From the NCBI GenBank assembly GCA_030737835.1, contig JAUJYN010000024.1:618569-682568 (forward strand): 64,000 nucleotides of DNA. Reading direction: 5' to 3'. Positions 45,251 through 57,236 of the stretch are shown here, piece after piece (the first letter of the stretch is position 1; every line of letters begins with the position of its first letter). Below the pieces are notes generated by a model that was not told the DNA's origin, searched no databases, and was given only the letters and a program-made list of their open reading frames with translations. The DNA is from Acorus gramineus (taxonomy: Eukaryota > Streptophyta > Magnoliopsida > Acorales > Acoraceae). Made by a program: the position numbers and the translations under genes.

Positions 45251-46611
45251 ATGAGTGGGACAATCCAACCCAGTAGAGAGGGGTCATACGCATTTGGCGT
45301 ATACCGACCTCTCCTGGGGCGACATGGATGTATATTAACCAACAGTAATATGTAATCCATGCTGTATGATTGAAATATAGAATGCATGCTACCCTAGACT
45401 TTGTATGTTAGGGACTTGCACCCATAGGATAGGTGTAAGAGCCATGCACCATGCCCCTGTTTTCATGTTAGGAAACCTCGGCCTGTGCATGCGTCCTACT
45501 AGTTTATTTATTAAATTAAAATGCTAGTGTATGTTAAATCGCATGCCTTAGATAATATTATAGGGAGGAGCCTTGCGAGGTCAACATTGAGACCCGTGTT
45601 AGGGTGCTCCGTGTTCCTTGTTTGGTTGTCGGGATGTCCTGTATCGGGACCTCATGCTGCCCTCCCAAGGTTTCTAGTCCCAGTAATATTATAAGTAATG
45701 TTATATAACTGGTATGATTATTAGCAATTCTAGTGAATATTATAGGGGAGGGGCCTTGCGAGGACAGCGGTGAGACCCGGGTTAGGGTACTCTGTGTTCC
45801 TTGTTTGGTTGTCGGGATATCCTATATCGGGAACTCACGCCGCCCTCCCGAGCTTCTTTCCCCCAATGATATTCCAACCTTGCTTTTATTGTACATGTTC
45901 CCCGCATCTTGGTTATGCACCCTGGAGGAACTCTGAAGAGTTCATGACATTTGAGTTGTAGAGATGTGTTGTCGGCGGATCCGAGTGGATCATATGCGTA
46001 TGGATAGGCTGTTCTGTTTCCCTTCGTTGGATCCGTGTAGAGACTGCCCCAGCGTGATAAGGTCGTCCCTTTCGAGGGCTCCCATCACTAGGCGCCTCCC
46101 GATATTTGTGACGGACTGTGCTGAAGTTATGGGTGAAGGCCAGCGGCCTACGGAGTGGAGGAGAGACTACCGGTGGACCAAGGGTGACCAACAGCCTAGT
46201 CAGTCCCAATATCCTATGTCACCCGTGGTAGGGTGAGGGTGAGGGTGTAGTGGGTTGGCGATGAGCGACCTACTGGATTTGTGATTGGATGATTATCAGT
46301 CCCAATAGCCTATGTCACCCATTGATGGGTGAGGGTGAGGGTGTGGTGGTTCGGCGAGGTACGAACCACTGGATTATGTTGTTATGCCACTTAGAGGTTG
46401 GATAAATAATTGCATTGTGGTCAATATTGTCTGTGATGCATGGGTTGTGCCGTTCACTGAGCGTGTGGCTCACCCCTCGCATATGTTTTTCCCCAGTGGT
46501 CACTGAGCCTGAGCTAGAGCCGGAGCAGCAGTTGGAGCTTTCCGAGGGATTCCTTCAGTAGCGGAGCAGCGCCACGTTCCGCGAGTGCCAGAGGTTATCA
46601 GCATCCCTTCT

Positions 46612-49214
46612 TGTAACACCTGTGCATTTTCTCTTATTTATATATTTGATTTAAATATATAAATAGGATATTTGAATTAAAATTATTGTAATTTGTGTGT
46701 TTTTAAATTTTGGCCCATTTAGTGTATCCTTATGGGCCCATTTTAGTTTGCAATTTTAAATACTATTTGTTCATTTTAAAAATTGTATATATTTTCTTTC
46801 GAAGATTTTCAAGGTTTTAAATGGTTACAATTTTATAAAATTTTAGAGCTCAAAAGATTAAGTTTTGAGATTTCATTATTATTTATTTTCAGGGACTTAG
46901 CTTTGAATTATGAATTTCTTGTAATAAGATGCAATGACTTATCTGTAATTCATATAGGGACCTATTTGTAAATCCAAAACAATCCAGGGCCAGTTTGTAA
47001 TTTTTGTTAGGTTTAGATATCTAATTATATATGTTGGGGTGAAAGAAAAAAAATATGTGTGCGGCTGTGTATTCTATTCGGCAGAGAGAGAGAGAGAGAG
47101 AGAGAGGTACTCTTCTTGGCTATTGATTTTCTTTTAAATTATTGTTATTTATTAGTGATATTAGATTTATGTTTAGGTTATTAAGTCTTCTTTTTTTAAA
47201 AAATAAAATTAGGGTTTTGATTTATTTTCATGGTTAAATATATTTTTATGTTATGGGATTTTTAGTTTTTGATCAAATTAGAGTTTTGATATATATACGT
47301 TCATGTTGTTAGATTTTTATGATTTTATAAAAAAAAAAAACAAGGGTTTTGATCTATAATTTATTATTATTAGATCTATGTTAGGTATTTGGATTTTTGA
47401 GTCTTCATAAACTTAGGGTTTTGATTTATCATTTATTTTAAAGAATAGATATGTGTTTAGATTATTAAACTATGAGTTTTTAATTTATCATACTAGGTTT
47501 ATGATTTATACAAATCCATAAGATGATAAGTTTTTATTTGTTTTCAACTTTTACTAATTAATAGTTTATTTTTATAGAGAAAAATGTATGTTTTCATGTT
47601 ATTATATCAATTTTTGTTATTTTATTATTATTTTGAATTTTCTGGATATTGTCTTTTTCTGTGTTTTATCTTTTCTGGTTTTGTCTTTTAGTGTTTGGTT
47701 AGATGGTAAATAGGTTTTTATTCTTCTTCTTAGGTTCTATTATATTTTCTTTTGTATGATTTATATGAGATAAATTTAGCTCATTGGGTATAAAGATTTA
47801 TACCTATTGATTATGATTAGAGAAATTAGGTCTAGGCTTGAATTATAGGTTTTAATTAATAATTTATTTGGTTCATCTAGGTTGTAAATTTTGTTGCGGG
47901 CTTCATTCTCTGGACCTAGGGTCCATTCGAGATGAGTAGGCCTATCGATTTATTTCACGTGAGCTTTTGCTCTATAACGTTGAATTTCATATGCCAATGA
48001 TATTTATTGTGATAAATTTGCATGATTTGGATATTTTTTTCATATTGGTCAAATTGCATTTTTATTAAATAAAATTGCATGATTTAATTCATTCATTATG
48101 TCATTTAAAATAGCATGTATTATGCTATTCATGTTTCAAGAATTAATGTAATACATTTTCTAATGCTTATGTTTTTGAAATAATATTTGGATTAAGGATT
48201 ATCATTTTTGATATTTTTGGAAAAATTTAGGACTAGTGGAGACAACCTAGTCCTAGGTGATTTTATTAAGATGCACATCATAGCATATTTCAGGAATAAA
48301 TCCCCCCGTTGTATTTCGCCTTTGGGGAGGAAGGTCTAGGACTCGAAGAGTCCCAAGATCGGTGAGGGGTGTGGTAAAGCATTCCTTGTAGCGGCGGATT
48401 CCTTTGTTTGGAGTTTGCAGCAACCGGGGCATCCTGTGCTGGTGTTCTCGTAGTGATGGCAGCGGCGACCCATCAGCGTCTTCTAGATCCGACGTCTCCT
48501 CGAGGGAGCTTTTTGAGCGATTTAGTCGCTTGGGGCTTGGCACACCTATTTTGGGGAAACGGTTCTTCCGATTGAGAACCCGACCCGGTCATATCATTTA
48601 AACCTCATGATTTCTACAACGTGGGCCAAGGATTGGGCCACATGATTGCTTTAAAATATATATTTTTTTAAGTTCATGATTTTAAATTGATTTAATAAAA
48701 TAAAAGATTTATTAAAAGAAATTATGAATTTTATATAACTTATTTTTATATATAACTGTCACGTGAAGTAATTTGTCAATGGGCTTATTCACTGAGTTAA
48801 TTGCTCACCCTTTTCGATATGGGCTGGTTGTTTCATAACCAGGTATCGCATATTTCGAGGATCAAATTGAAGTTTGGGCTTTTCGCATCTTTCATGAATA
48901 TCTTCGAAGTAGTGGTTCAAATGTGAATTATAGTCACGATCGACTATTTGGGTTTGTTCAGTTTAGATGGCTCCCACAGGGGTGGTTTATTGTGTATTTC
49001 CTTTTAGTATCTTGTTTCCGCAAAACTCTGATATTTTGTAAGACCATTGGTGATTTAAAAACATTGGTTATTATTTATATTTATTATCATCTGTTTTATT
49101 ATATTGTTATCATAAAAAAAAAGGAGCTGTAAATTTTAGTCTTATATTTAGATTAAATTTAGTAACGACGCATTTACCGTCCGATAAACGGTTAGGTAAA
49201 TGTGGGGCGTTACA
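46612..49214 (+). mobile_element. Solo LTR-D (2,603 bp)
   Basis: TGTAACACC...GGGCGTTACA with perfect target duplication cttct (46607-46611 and 49215-49219), inside the 3' part of LTR-A. It is AT-rich, with a GA run (about 47084-47106) and a GC-richer block (about 48290-48600). The TGTAACACC/GGGCGTTACA termini are typical of plant Ty3/Gypsy LTRs. No PBS, gag or pol. Confidence 0.95.
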
Positions 49215-49513
49215 CTTCTTGACTGTATGTATTTTATTTCCGTGCTTGGCACGCGTTTGTATATATCCAGTTGTATTTGTATATATTGGCTCTCACAGGA
49301 CAGATGATTGAGTATCGAGTCTGTAGAATGTTTTTTTACAGATTCAGTCTTTTGCTTCCGCATTTGGTGTATATATCATGTCAGCCCCTTTGTTGTCTGT
49401 GTGTCATTCTGGTTGTTTGTGTATGATATATTATTGACCTCCTGTGTAGATTCTGATATTTTATATACACTTGCCGCGTCCTGGGGACGGCCGCCCTGGG
49501 GCGTGACAATGAC

Positions 49514-50046
49514 ATTGAGAAATTCAATTGTAGTTGAAGAATGAAGTCATTGATCAAATTTAAAAAACAACCTTTTTTTTAATTACATTGTCGTATTGTC
49601 ATGTATGAACATCTGTTTGTATTAAATCAGATTATTATATATGCTTATTGCTTATTGAGTGCATGTTGATCTGATGACACTCAAACTATTGTGAATATAT
49701 AAGGGTTGTAGGTAATATTGTACCCAGATGATCTAACAATGTATTAGTAGTGACTAACAGTGTACCCGATGGACTCCCAATGTACTGGTAGTTAATACAT
49801 ACAAAGTACTAATAGTATCACATAAATTGTACCATTCATAAAACTACTATCATTCATAACATCAGTTCAATTCATAACATCAATTGGTCAACAAATATAC
49901 ACAAGATCCATTCATAACACAACTTCTACTTATAATGATATAACACAAGTTATATATAATACATAGCATAGTTCAAGTCCATTTATATCACATTTTCTTT
50001 GGATAAAACAATTATCATTTACAAAATCAATTCCATACATAACATC
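49514..50046 (-). repeat. C repeat, right (inverted) arm
   Basis: 49690-49985 is the reverse complement of the left arm at 42771-43040. Before the LTR-A insertion the two arms were about 0.5 kb apart. 49514-49690 is AT-rich and unassigned. The arrangement could be long terminal inverted repeats (MULE or foldback type) or two unrelated copies in opposite orientation. Confidence 0.6.
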
Positions 50047-52684
50047 TGTCAGGCCGCAGGGCGGCCGTCCCCGAGACGCGGCAATGGTATATAAGATATC
50101 AGCAGTCTATAAAGGAGATCAATAACAAACTCTAAACAACATCAAAAATGACAACACAGACTACAAGGTGGGTGACATTATATATACACAAATAGCGGAA
50201 GCTAAAAGACTGAGTCTGTAATTCAAAAGACATATTACAGACCCGATACATAATCAACTGTCCTGTGAGAGCCAACATATACAACGACATCCAATATAAT
50301 ACAAACAGGTGCCCAAGCACGGAATACAATACATACAATCAAAAGGAATGCTGATGGCCTCTAACACTCGCAGAACGTGACGCTGCTCTGCAACTGCTGA
50401 TGCGCCTCGGGGAGCTCCTCCTCCAGATCCGAGTCAGATAGCACTAGAGAAAATATATGCGAGGGGTGAGCCACACGCTCAGTGAATAGCACAACCCATG
50501 CATCACAATTCATATTAACCTCAATTAATTATAGCCCTTAACACGGGAGCAACTACACATGCTAGTGGGTCGTCTCATCGCCAACCCACTTTCCCTCCCC
50601 TCACCCTCACCCTTTCCGAGGGGTGACATGGGCCTCTTGGGGCATACTAGACCGCTCTCCACCCCTGGTCCCACCCGGTAGCCCTTTCCCACCCTCGTAG
50701 CCTCGACCTAGTCCACTCCAACTACCACTACTGTCCGAACACATCAGAGGTACCGGATGGAAACCCTCTGTCAGGTCAGCCATCGCCGGGGAGTACCTAC
50801 AGCGGATCAAACCAATAAGGAGAAGACAGCCTACTCACATGGATACGATCCTCATGGATCCGTCGACACCGATGGTAACACTAAATAATGTCATGAATTC
50901 GCGTGAATTCCTCCAGGGCGCATAACTAAGATGCGGGGAGACACATATTATAACAACAAGTTATAATATTCTCTAAGGCATGCTCACATTGATTTAATTA
51001 AATTAAACTAGGTGGGAACATGCACAGGTCGGGGCAAGGTGTCTAGGCATGCATAGGCCTCTAATATGATGTAAGGGTGCATATCCCTAGCATACAAATC
51101 TAAAGTGGCATGGATACATCATATTAATCAATATAAGGGTGCATAGTTTACATTTAATACTAGCTAACATGCAACTATGGTGCCCTAGGGGAGGGCAATG
51201 CACGCTTACGTGCATCGAACGCCTCCCTGCTGGGTTGGATTGTCCCACTCACCAAAACCCGGGTCGCTACGTGACCGTCCGTCAAGATCTGCAAGACATG
51301 GGTATTCAAAATGGTGAGTAAATTATACAAATACAAATGAAATACGCTAGAAACACCCATTACTCGGACAAGCATGCATACGAGCCCGCACGCACGTGAG
51401 TCCAAGTGCCCCGACACTCTCCCGCACCCACGGAAGCCATGCGCACAGCCACCCGCACGCGCACGCACGGGTGCGCACGCACGCCCGCTCCCCGGGTGCA
51501 CTGCCGCGCCCCAGCCTGCACGCCCAGATGCGCTGCCGCGCCCTTGCCCGCGCCCAGACACGGTGTTGCGCGCGTGTACACGCTCGCGCGGGCCAGCGAG
51601 CACCGCGCGTCCAGCCCCGCGACTACCCGCGCGTACTGCGCCTCTGCGCAGCACCCCGCGCGCACCCCTGCACGCACCCCACGCACTACGCCCCCGCGCA
51701 GCACCCCGCGCGCACGCCCGCGCACCCGCCTACGAGCCCGACTGTGCGCGCAGACTGGCGCGTACGCGCGCGGATGACCCCGCACGCGCGCCCGAGTCCT
51801 TCCCACCACCTCCTCAGCCCTCCCACACCCCTATCACACATGCATACCTTGCATACACCATACACACACCCTAACATGCATCTAAACAAGGAAATGGGAG
51901 GAGAAGAACTCACCCAAGGGAGGAAGAACAAAGGGATGAAATCGGGTGCCCTTCGCGCACCGAATCGCCACCACCAAGACCACCACCACCAAGATCTCTT
52001 CTCATCCGAAGAATGGCTGAAAACAGAGGAGAAAGGGAGCTAAGAGAGGAGGTCAGACAAAGGGGAAGCAAATCTAACACCATGGAAAGATAGATCGGGT
52101 CCTCACCTTCCTTTTCTTCTTCTAGGGCCTCCTCTTTCTTCCACTCATACTAGATCAAAAGAGGGATTCAAATAGAGGAGATGTGAGGTTTGTGAGAAGG
52201 TGAGAGAGAGAAGAAGATGAATAGAAGGGGTGCACGCCCACTTAAAGGGCCACACACACACACACACTCACACACTCACCACTAAGGGCACTTAGGTCAT
52301 TTTAGGTGAGCTTTGACTCAAGTCAACTTAGCCACACTAACAAACAAAATCCATTGACCAAGTCAAGGGTCAAACTTGACTTGGTCAAAGTCATCTTTGA
52401 CTTGGTCAAGTCTCCCAATGACTTTTCGCTTGGTCAAAACCCGGATACGATTCGGAACTGCAAAATTCTGAACGTTACCGGAATTCGATAAAATTTTCGT
52501 GAGTGGCTTGAAATGGCACCAGGACACATAATGTGCAGCTAGATTTTCAATCGGAGTCCTCAGGCTCAGGATGATAGCTAAAAGTCTAAAATTTTAGCGG
52601 TTCTGATCGAAAAAAGAAAAAGTTGAAAAACTGCCAGAATGCTCCAATGGTGACCAGAAGGCTAAAAGTGACACATATATAACA
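50047..52684 (-). mobile_element. Solo LTR-A2 (2,638 bp)
   Basis: Starts TGTCAGGCCGCAGGGCGG (two changes from consensus) and ends CACATATATAACA, with the perfect target duplication acatc (50042-50046 and 52685-52689). Mini-exon 51253-51288. Shorter GC-rich block, CA/CT runs at about 52250-52280, and a TTGAC/GTCAA cluster at 52311-52440. Confidence 0.93.
51253..51288 (-). other. 36-nt LTR mini-exon candidate
   Basis: TTGCAG before and GTGAGT after on the minus strand. The CpG core has partly decayed (CACGTAGCGACCCGG), but the length is unchanged. Confidence 0.5.
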
Positions 52685-52689
52685 ACATC

Positions 52690-52731
52690 AATTGGTTAAC
52701 AAATATACACAAGATCCATTCATAACACAAC
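52690..52731 (-). repeat. C repeat, second copy fragment
   Basis: Matches about 49885-49924 nearly exactly (attggttaacaaatatacac compared with attggtcaacaaatatacac), so the right C region is itself tandemly duplicated. E3 inserted at its end. Confidence 0.65.
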
Positions 52732-54299
52732 TGTTATGCCTATGTCATTTGGAGCCTTATTTTTTGATCGGAGTCGCTAAAAATTGTCTTTTAGCTACCT
52801 GTGGGAGTTGGAGTGCTCTGATTGCAAAATTGTTCTGCGGGTACTGACATTGTCCTACCTGTAAATTTTCGTTGCATTCTGATGTCTTTTTAGAAGTCAT
52901 GCAATTCCGATTGGTATTCAGATTTAATTTTGATAATATCCAAGATGAAGAGGTTTAAATCTGATTTTGTCATGGGAGATTCAAGTTTGAGTTAGCTTTC
53001 ATACAAAAGTGGAATTAGATCAACTGGATTCATGTAGCAATAGTTATGGGTATTTGTACAATTATACCCCGGGGATGAGAAAATCCTAGCAGCAGCCATG
53101 TTTGATGTTTAGCTCATATTTCGGAATAGCTGGAGAGGTTATTTGATCTTTGCAGAAACATTAAAGTTGTAGATAATCTTCTTGGATTTCGAATGGATTT
53201 TGAATTGTGCAATTCGGAGCTATATGGTGGAAGTTATGGTTATTCTAGTGAAGCATGTCCAGAATTTCTTGTCAGGGACGATTTGGTCCTTTCAACCCCC
53301 TTTATTTTCATTAAAAGCCCCCTATTTGTTATTGAATGTCTCTCTCTCAAGCAAAAGAAAGCCATCCGAGGCTTCTTTTTCTCTTCTTTCCCTCTCATGT
53401 GTGTATGTTAGAAGAGAAATAGAAGGAGAAGGTGAGGGAGAAGAAGAAGCACTTGAAGGAAGAGCAAGGTTTGTGTGTGCATATGTTGTGTTGTTTCCTC
53501 TTCTTTCTCCTCCTCCTCTAGCTCTGTCATGTATCCCATGTTCCCCCTCCCCTCTGGTTCAGCAAGAAGAATAGAGGCTTAGATTGAGGTGGTGGTAGTG
53601 GTGGTGGTGGTCGAGGTGGTCGTGGGAACGCGTGTGAGCTCCCACATCTCCCCTTCCCTCCCCCCCTCTCTTGGTAAGCTTTACCCTCTTCTTTCTACTG
53701 GTTTTTTAGCACATGTTGGTATGTGTGGGTGCTGTTGGGAGAGTGATGTTAGGTGTAATTGCTGCTACACATAAGGTGTTTGTGTTTATGCATGAACGGG
53801 GGTGGCTTTGTGTTGTAAGTAAGGCAGATTTTCTGTCTCCTTAAGATCCTTGTGAATCAAGTACCTAGAGGCATATTTTGAGGCTTGTGTCCTCATGTAA
53901 TATGATCATCTATGTGTCTAGATGTTATATATGAAATTTGGTGTCATTATGATACCTATGTTGTGAGTTAGAATCTGTTTTTGCATGGATTGTCCAGATT
54001 CGCGAGGGAATTGACCTACTTCTGGAAATATTTTATTTCAGGCTTGTAGAGGCAAAATTAGGTTATAATGTCTACATTGATTATGATCCCAGCATGTCAG
54101 CGAATGTGTATGATTTATTTCATAATTTTTGGATATGTATTTGGTGCAGTGGAGATCAAATAGTAGGGCTGGTTACAACAGGTTTACCAGTTTTGCTTAT
54201 AGTGTGTCAAGGAGTTGTTATGCATGTTGTGAAAACTATCAAGAGTTAGGTAGTCTTTGTTTGAAGTACTCACCCTCTTTGGATGCCTTTGCCTTGCAG

Positions 54300-54335
54300 A
54301 TCTCATCGGTTGGATGCGCGACGACCCGGGTATCT
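54300..54335 (+). other. 36-nt LTR-B mini-exon candidate
   Basis: GCCTTGCAG before and GTGAGTGG after. The core GCGCGACGACCCGGG is of LTR-A type, and the first part is LTR-B type, so the exon is mosaic between the families. Confidence 0.5.
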
Positions 54336-55752
54336 GTGAGTGGTTCGATCCAACCCTTCTAGAAGCGTTGCATGCACGTAGTCGTGCATCGCGCATCCGT
54401 TGGGCACCCTGACTATACTACTTATTTAGATAAGTAGTGTGGTCATGTCTGACCCATAATATGCAAGCTATTTGCATGATAGGTTATTATAGCTCGTATA
54501 TTGCGTAGAACCCTCTTATTCTACCTTATACTGGCCTATGTATAGTATTTATGTGTGAATGATCATGGTTGCATGTATCTTGTGTGTTTATATGGGTGTA
54601 TAAAATATGACATGACTTAGGTAGTCCCTTCTAGTAATACTACCCTATTATTAGTAATATCCAGCATGATTAAGCCTGGGTTAATAAACAGGCACATGCC
54701 TAATATTCCCTTGCAATAAGACTTGAGGGCGTGGTGTAGTTGTTGCGCCCATGCTAATGGGGCAAAGCTATGACCAACTTCTACAGATGATGAGGTCTCT
54801 CTCACCCTCTCCCTTTGTGCGAACTGAGTAAGTAAATATGGCTCCTACTTGACTCATGTTCGTTTAGGAATATTGGCATGCCCCTGTTAATGCACGAGAT
54901 CGCGCTTGACCCTTCCCTTTTAAGTTGGTGATATCCAACGCATGTTAGGGTATATTTGTGTGCTTGTATGACTAATGGTCTTGTATGCATGTTTAATTAG
55001 GCCATACCATGTATGCATGATATGTTGTGTTATGCTTTTATCTATGTTAGGGAGTACCCCCCATGATTAATTGTTATGTTATCGTGCATGTGGTTTATGT
55101 ACATAACTACGGTAGAATTCTTCTATTATGTTATGCGCATGTTAGACTAATTGTGCCTACCCGTGCTAGGCGTGGGTATGACCCTTAGTCGGGTTGTACC
55201 TTATTAGTTAGAGCGCAAGCGATGTAATCGCCCTTGCATCCGTGTGATACACTCATATGGAATTCAGGAGAATCCATTACTGTATCGGTTTTGTTAAATC
55301 GATGGCCATGGAATTTAGTTAGGCCTACCTATGCCAGGCGCGTGTATGAACTGCCTGTTGGGTTATATGCCTTTTGACTTATTTTTGCCCGAGAGCAGAG
55401 GTAACTCCTCGCGTCCGAGCAACGCATCTGTGTGGGAGTTCAAGAGTATTCGATCTCATCGGTATGTGATTATCAAGAGTAGTTGATTTTTCCATTGGGT
55501 TCGCTTTGCAAACATGAAGTATTTCCTCCCAATATCGTTCGTGTTGAAGCACCCCGGGTTGTAGCTGTCATGATAGAGGTCCCCCACCTGTAGGTACTAT
55601 CAATGCATGCGGCAAGATGTACTGATCATTGGAGTATACCAGGTAGAGGCTACCCGGGAGAGGGCTAACGAATGATATTGTGAGCGTGGAATCGTTCTCC
55701 TCTTCGACAGATCCGTGTCAATGCTGCTCGACGTTGTAGCTATCCTGACAGA

Positions 55753-55864
55753 GGGCCCCCACATGTAGGTACCATCGATGCATGCGACAAGACGTACTGA
55801 TCATGGGAGGGCCCCCACATGTAGGTACCATCGATGCATGCGACAAGACGTACTGATCATGGGG
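55753..55864 (+). repeat. 56-bp tandem duplication
   Basis: Two essentially identical 56-bp units starting gggcccccacatgtaggt at 55753 and 55809, within the second intron-like segment of LTR-B. Confidence 0.9.
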
Positions 55865-56808
55865 GTATACCAGGTAGAGGCTACTCGGGAGAGGGTTACC
55901 GGATGACGAAGGATGTAGAGCAAACGGATTTATCCCAAAAGTCCCTAGGGTCAGCCCTCTGAAGGCTAGGGTGAGGATGAGTTGAAGTCACGTCGTCACG
56001 TGACTCTTATACGCGTCGAGTATACTCTGGGTATATTACTCCTAACGCTTGAGGTATCATAGTGTATCTCTACTTCATAGCAGAAGGACTTGTTGTACTA
56101 TGTTATGTTTAACACTTGAGGTATCGTACTGTATCTCTACATTGTAGTTTTAGACTCGTTGTATCTTGTTATCCAGTAAACACCATGTGTTATGGTTAAC
56201 AGTTGTTCCTCCCCGAGTGTCCCAAGAGCCTCCTTCCGGGAGTGAGGACGAGGGTGAGGTTGGTCGCGCTGTCGCGTGACCTTGTTATCATTTGGGTTTC
56301 TACCCATGTTTTTCCTTGAAAGGAAATTGCCTTGCATTAAATTGTTGTAATGGTGTTTGGTTTTCAGCCACTCACTGAGCTTGTAGCTCACCCCTCACGT
56401 ACTATTTTTTTCACAGGGGTGATGTTGGGTGTGGAGCTAGAGTTTCCCTGTGGCGTGGTCTTGCGTGCGTGGAACGTCCCGTCCGGCGGTTGGCGAGTGC
56501 GAGGCTGTCAGCAGTCCTAGTGTCATTTATGTAAATGAAATCGTGTGTGTTGCACATGATGTATTTTATTTGGACTAGACTTTGCTCTCACAGGACAGTG
56601 ATTGTATATTCGAGTCTGTAATAATGTTTTTGGTTTACAGACTTATTGATTTTTATGCTTTCGCATTTCAGATGAGTTATCAGTAATCATTGCTTTGTTA
56701 GCATTGTATGTTTTATATTTGGCGTCATTGTTGACCTCCTATATTGATTATTGATATTATATATTTGCCACGTCTCCGGGGACGGCCGCCATGGGGCGTG
56801 ACAAAAGT

Positions 56809-56820
56809 TGGTATCAGAGC
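56809..56820 (+). other. E3 primer-binding site
   Basis: TGGTATCAGAGC, 5 nt after the LTR end. Same spacing as E1 and E2. Confidence 0.92.
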
Positions 56821-56899
56821 CTAAGTCGAGTCATATAGATGAGTCGTAGGATTTTCATCCGAGTACTCTGGGTTTAGTAGTTATCTTAGGTTGCTGACA

Positions 56900-57236
56900 T
56901 GCCTCCTCACATCCGTGGACGTGGACGTGGCCACCCGTGGACCCCCCTTAAGTTGTCGAATGGGTTGACAGAACAGGGTCAGTTGTTAGGTCCCTTGTTG
57001 TGGGACTAAGGTTTGGGCAGGAGATTGCAGCCCAATAGTGTGGTAGTGATGGATTGGTTGCAATTTCTAAGGTATGGATCGCGTCTCGATAATGGAGCTT
57101 CGTTCCCGTACATCGGTATTGTTGATAACCATGGAGTTCGCATATGGCACCGGCTTCCAGTTGAGGATGTGGTATTTTTATCATTAACGGGCGATGTCTT
57201 TTTCCGTTTTCCTACTCTGGATTAAGGGACCTTGCG
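56900..57236 (+). pseudogene. gag: E3 internal remnant: gag start, then unassigned
   Basis: ATG at 56900 begins a short Arg/Gly-rich N-terminus (MPPHIRGRGRGH) like the gag starts of E1 and E2, broken after about 15 codons near 56945. The rest (to 57236) has an open stretch 57049-57225 beginning MDWLQFL. MDWL is also a motif of the protease-RT linker in E2, but the following residues do not clearly match, so I leave it unassigned. No polypurine tract is visible before the 3' LTR. Confidence 0.6.

Larger units (their letters stand above)
43365..49508 (+). mobile_element. Solo LTR-A1 with LTR-D nested inside
   Basis: Starts TGTTATATTTGTGTCAC at 43365 and ends GGGGCGTGACA at 49508, with the perfect target duplication atgac (43360-43364 and 49509-49513). 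Its own length is about 3.5 kb after removing 46612-49214. It is the clearest plus-strand copy for reading the LTR layout: TATA box 43626-43635, palindrome 43761-43785, donor 43952, GC-rich segment, acceptor 45214, mini-exon 45215-45250, hairpin 45276-45313, G-quadruplex motifs about 46231-46341, acceptor 46496. Confidence 0.95.
52732..56803 (+). mobile_element. E3 5' LTR-B (4,072 bp)
   Basis: The longest complete LTR of the window. Donor GGTAAGC at 53674, acceptor at 54299, 36-nt mini-exon 54300-54335, hairpin about 54364-54396, 56-bp tandem duplication 55753-55864, acceptor TTTTTTTCACAG at 56416. It ends CATGGGGCGTGACA directly before the PBS. Confidence 0.9.

Noticed and set aside
57049-57225. 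MDWL-containing frame as a protease relic of E3
   Set aside because: Only the four-residue motif and its rough position agree with E2. The rest does not align by eye, so I did not assign it.
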